DNA from: JAEUUM01 sp038326165
GTDB lineage: Bacteria > Bacteroidota > Bacteroidia > Chitinophagales > Saprospiraceae
Assembly (NCBI GenBank): GCA_038326165.1
Contig: JBBQJT010000011.1
Location: 12,842 to 76,841 of the forward strand
Length of the DNA: 64,000 bases
Direction: 5' to 3'
Below the pieces are notes generated by a model. The model was not told the origin of the DNA. It saw nothing but the letters and a program-made list of their open reading frames with translations, and searched no databases. Made by a program: the position numbers and the translations under genes. Below are positions 61,577 to 64,000 of this stretch, piece after piece. Position 1 is the stretch's first letter; every line of letters begins with the position of its first letter.

Positions 61577-62899
61577 TTATTGCACAACCAACTTCAAACA
61601 TGTTGATGAATTTCCTTCAACAATTTGAATGATATAAATTCCTGCCTTAGCAAATCCAGGTAATGTTAGCTCATTGCTATTGAAATCATTGTGTCTTATG
61701 TTTTCCAGTAGCAATCCGTTTGAGTTAAAAATTTTAATGGTTTTGGCTTGAGTTTGAGTTTGCTTGAATTTCAAAATCACGGGTATTCCAGATAACAATG
61801 GATTGTTTGATATATATGCATTTGTATTCTCAAGTCTATTTCCAATTCTTGGCCCTTCATGACCAAACCTGTTAATTGCAAGGAAGTCATCTTTAGTTAT
61901 TTTCATTCCTCCAATGCCAGTATCAATTTGTAGGCTGTCATTTGATACACCCACCTTGAGTTTTTTGTCGGTATAATAAGAGATGAATAATCCAGCTTTG
62001 ACTAATGAGCCCTTTGCAAGTGGATCAATGTTTAAAATTTCAATGATCCAAGTATTGTTTCTTTCGAAAGTATGGTTTGAGCCGACAGCTACCTTATTGA
62101 TTTTTGTATTTGAATCGTTCAAAGTAATAGTTTGCTTATCTAAACATTTGAACACGTAATAATTATTTGGTTCAAGTCCATCGATTGGATTATTCGTATA
62201 GTTGTCATATTTCAGCGTGAAAAGGTCATTTTCCTTTATTTCGAACACGTTCAAAAATTCTTCTACTTCCGAACCTGAAATAGTGTTGTTCAAAGAATCA
62301 ATATTCATTTCAGATATTATAAACTGATAATTGTCATTCTGTAGCTTGAGTTTTGAAGATCTAAATACATTCAAATTATCGCCTTGCGGACGCATCTGCC
62401 CTACCTTGTATTCAGCGTAATCATCATAACCACCTGCAACTTTACCTCTATTGTAAAATCCAATTGCTGGAATCTTAGGAACACATTGGAAGAAAGCAGG
62501 AGATTTGATTTGGAAGCTATTCCAAATGTTGAGGTCATAAGCTTGATCGTTGAATACTACATTAATGTCTTCACCATATTGGTTAGGGCAAGAATTAGTA
62601 GTCAATACAGTTGCTTTCACGCCGAATGGTGAGATAAGTGTAATTGAATTGGAATTGGTGTAAATGCTTCTCAAATAAATATAAAAATCAAGATCAACAA
62701 TGGTATCATTTTCCTTGAATCCAGAAAACTTAAATGGGAATTGAGTTACTTGATTGGCTTTGTCAGTTTTGTAAGGAGTTTCAAAGTTCTTGACAAATCG
62801 GATTGTATCAAGTACAATGCTTTGGGCATTCATTGTTACTGAAAGAATAAAGTAAAAAGAGATGCTTAGAAGCAATTTTCTTGTTGATTTTGATGTCAT
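61577..62899 (-). CDS. Secreted T9SS cargo protein of unknown function
   Basis: The 440-residue protein has a signal peptide (about 1-26, ending MNAQ). The mature part has two P-domain-like beta segments: one near 55-135 (DIVDLDFYIYLR-like strands, TLISPFGVKATVL) and one near 285-320 (NNTWIIEILNIDPLAKG), as in secreted peptidases, but no peptidase motif is visible. The last 55 residues form a type A sorting tail (TIKIFNSNGLLLEN, ending CLKLVVQ). Function is unknown. It is convergent with the M1 peptidase gene. Confidence 0.82.
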   Translation of the reverse strand: MTSKSTRKLLLSISFYFILSVTMNAQSIVLDTIRFVKNFETPYKTDKANQVTQFPFKFSGFKENDTIVDLDFYIYLRSIYTNSNSITLISPFGVKATVLTTNSCPNQYGEDINVVFNDQAYDLNIWNSFQIKSPAFFQCVPKIPAIGFYNRGKVAGGYDDYAEYKVGQMRPQGDNLNVFRSSKLKLQNDNYQFIISEMNIDSLNNTISGSEVEEFLNVFEIKENDLFTLKYDNYTNNPIDGLEPNNYYVFKCLDKQTITLNDSNTKINKVAVGSNHTFERNNTWIIEILNIDPLAKGSLVKAGLFISYYTDKKLKVGVSNDSLQIDTGIGGMKITKDDFLAINRFGHEGPRIGNRLENTNAYISNNPLLSGIPVILKFKQTQTQAKTIKIFNSNGLLLENIRHNDFNSNELTLPGFAKAGIYIIQIVEGNSSTCLKLVVQ

Positions 62900-63026
62900 G
62901 GGTATTGGCTTTGACGAAATTAGTCGGCTTTACAAATTACCAAGCCCTAAAGATAAGGGTTAATTTTTTGTAAGTCAACAATAGTCATAAGATCTCAATT
63001 CAAATGTAAATGCTGCATTACCAATA

Positions 63027-63058
63027 AAAAAAGCCATTCGATCTCGAATGGCTTTTTT
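63027..63058. terminator. Strong terminator after rplS
   Basis: AAAAAAGCCATTCGA (63027-63041) pairs perfectly with TCGAATGGCTTTTTT (63044-63058). The stem is bracketed by A and T runs on both strands; its position 20 bases after the rplS stop fits that gene. Confidence 0.9.
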
Positions 63059-63078
63059 GTATTTAGGCGTAAGAAAAA

Positions 63079-63444
63079 TTATCTTACAGTTTTCAATTCT
63101 TTGATTCTTGCTTTCTTACCTACCATGTTTCGTAAGTAGTATAGCTTGGCTCGACGCACTCTTCCTCTCTTGGTAACTTTAATTTCATCGATATTAGGGC
63201 AATCGTAAGGGAAGATTCTTTCCACACCTACACCGTTTGAGATTTTGCGAACTGTAAAAGTCTTGGTGTGTCCATGTCCATTAATTTGAATTACATCACC
63301 TCTATAATCCTGCACACGGACTTTGTCTCCTTCTACAATTTTGTAGCTCACTATAAGGTTATCACCTGCCTTAAAGTTTGGAAGTTCTTTAGATGCTTCT
63401 TTTAAAGCATTCAGTTGTTGGTGTACGTAAAGTATTGGATCCAT
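63079..63444 (-). CDS. rplS: 50S ribosomal protein L19
   Basis: L19 sits at the 30S-50S interface. The 121-residue protein has the family core FKAGDNLIVSYKIVEGDKVR near 24-43 and the later FTVRKISNGVGVERIFPYDCP near 70-90 with KRGRVRRAKLYYLRN near 97. The length is typical (115-125). It is monocistronic here, whereas in many bacteria it follows trmD; no trmD is present. Confidence 0.97.
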   Translation of the reverse strand: MDPILYVHQQLNALKEASKELPNFKAGDNLIVSYKIVEGDKVRVQDYRGDVIQINGHGHTKTFTVRKISNGVGVERIFPYDCPNIDEIKVTKRGRVRRAKLYYLRNMVGKKARIKELKTVR

Positions 63445-63481
63445 AATTTTGAATATTTGATGGCTTTTTCCAAAGCGAACG

Positions 63482-63512
63482 CAAAGGTAGAATTATTTAA
63501 AGAAAAGTCCAA
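63482..63512 (-). promoter_or_regulatory. Promoter of rplS
   Basis: The minus strand shows TTG (63510-63512), 20 bases and TACCTTTG (63482-63489), an exact match to the Bacteroidota TTG-N19/21-TAnnTTTG promoter, 37 bases before the start codon. Confidence 0.65.
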
Positions 63513-63559
63513 GAATTATTTCACAAAAAAATAAAACAGAACGAATTAGTTGCAAAAGT

Positions 63560-64000
63560 TTACTTGACCACTGTGGCATAGCCTTTAAATTCAAAGAATT
63601 TGCCCCGAGCATCTTTAAATTTTACGACACAAACATAGACACCATTTTGTACAAAATCACCATTAACATTCGCTTTTCCATCCCAACCTAGGTCGGGGTC
63701 TTTTGAAACGAAGAGTCTTTGTCCCCATCTGCTCCAGATTGTCATTTCAAAATCCTGCATTCCGAGAAAAAATCCTTTTCCAAGAAATCGGTCATTATTG
63801 CCATCACCATTTGGGCTAAAAGCGTTGGGCAGGAAATAAGTAATTTCAGGTCGTATATCAATGATTCTCTGAAAAGTATCAACACAGCCACTCTGATGTC
63901 TTGCATACTGGGTAACAACATAAAGTCCTGTATCTTGAAAAGTATGGATAGGATTTTGCAAAAAAGACTTTGCTCCATCACCAAAATCATAACCCCATGA
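63560..64000 (-). CDS. CHU_C gliding-type T9SS cargo, C-terminal end only
   Basis: The frame is open to the window edge at 64000. The visible 146 residues begin inside a PKD domain (SWGYDFGDGAKSFLQNPIHT) and continue to a CHU_C type B sorting tail with YFLPNAFSPNGDGNNDRF and RWGQRLFVSKDPD, ending ATVVK. Most of this protein, probably large and adhesive or structural, lies to the right of the window. Confidence 0.9.
   Translation of the reverse strand, partial: SWGYDFGDGAKSFLQNPIHTFQDTGLYVVTQYARHQSGCVDTFQRIIDIRPEITYFLPNAFSPNGDGNNDRFLGKGFFLGMQDFEMTIWSRWGQRLFVSKDPDLGWDGKANVNGDFVQNGVYVCVVKFKDARGKFFEFKGYATVVK

Noticed and set aside
1..64000. CRISPR arrays, IS elements, phage genes, rRNA operons
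   Set aside because: No regularly spaced repeats, transposase or integrase motifs, or rRNA sequence were seen.

Overview
The window reads as a chromosomal segment of a Bacteroidota bacterium, most like the Saprospiria/Chitinophagia end of the phylum. The signs are type IX secretion (T9SS) C-terminal sorting tails on many secreted proteins, two gliding-motility-type (CHU_C) tails, Bacteroidota promoter boxes (TAnnTTTG) instead of sigma70 boxes, few Shine-Dalgarno sequences, and families largely restricted to the phylum (GWxTD, DUF5777 barrel, DUF4397). No phage, IS element, CRISPR array or rRNA was seen; one tRNA-Asp is present.

Layout. 1-1970: surE (5'-truncated), a small membrane protein and lpxB. 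2198-5926: secreted M36 protease; then topA on the minus strand. 8834-11345: paaABCD, the phenylacetyl-CoA epoxidase subunits, without paaE. 11361-15128 (minus): a secreted protein, a neighbour broken by an in-frame TGA, and a secreted M43 protease. 15405-19771: paaG, paaH, a glutamine amidotransferase, a small membrane protein and gpmI. 19817-32569: a CDF cation transporter, then a surface-glycan region (wecB, DUF5672, glycosyltransferases, two methyltransferases, a CDP-paratose-epimerase-like SDR, a flippase) interleaved with two secreted T9SS cargo genes. 32641-34781: enoyl-CoA hydratase, ferredoxin-NADP reductase and a 2Fe-2S ferredoxin. 34935-36823: decaying secreted-protein genes. 37200-40377: comEC and a HhH protein. 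40386-46993: fbp, an MsbA-type ABC exporter, a 2,4-dienoyl-CoA reductase-type enzyme, a cytochrome-like lipoprotein and its DUF5777 barrel. 47056-51568: DUF4397 lipoprotein, a conserved hypothetical, tRNA-Asp, accA, a DUF6913-like gene and dapA. 51575-64000: secreted hypothetical, S8 protease, GWxTD protein, lipoprotein, metallophosphoesterase, SDR, methyltransferase, M1 peptidase, T9SS cargo, rplS and a CHU_C protein running off the right edge.

How it fits together. The paa genes, two crotonases, the dehydrogenase and the dienoyl-CoA reductase point to aerobic use of phenylacetate and fatty acids via CoA thioesters. The separate FNR and ferredoxin could supply electrons in place of the missing PaaE. 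Four secreted or exported peptidases (M36, M43, S8, M1) suggest extracellular protein scavenging. The glycan genes would build surface polysaccharide.

The most noteworthy observations are a matching Ig-like plus beta-sandwich module in the otherwise unrelated M36 and S8 proteases, a stretch of secreted-protein pseudogenes including several in-frame TGA codons, a palindrome at the paaA promoter, and the split paa set with its possible replacement redox pair. I did not find a convincing wholly new multi-gene system.
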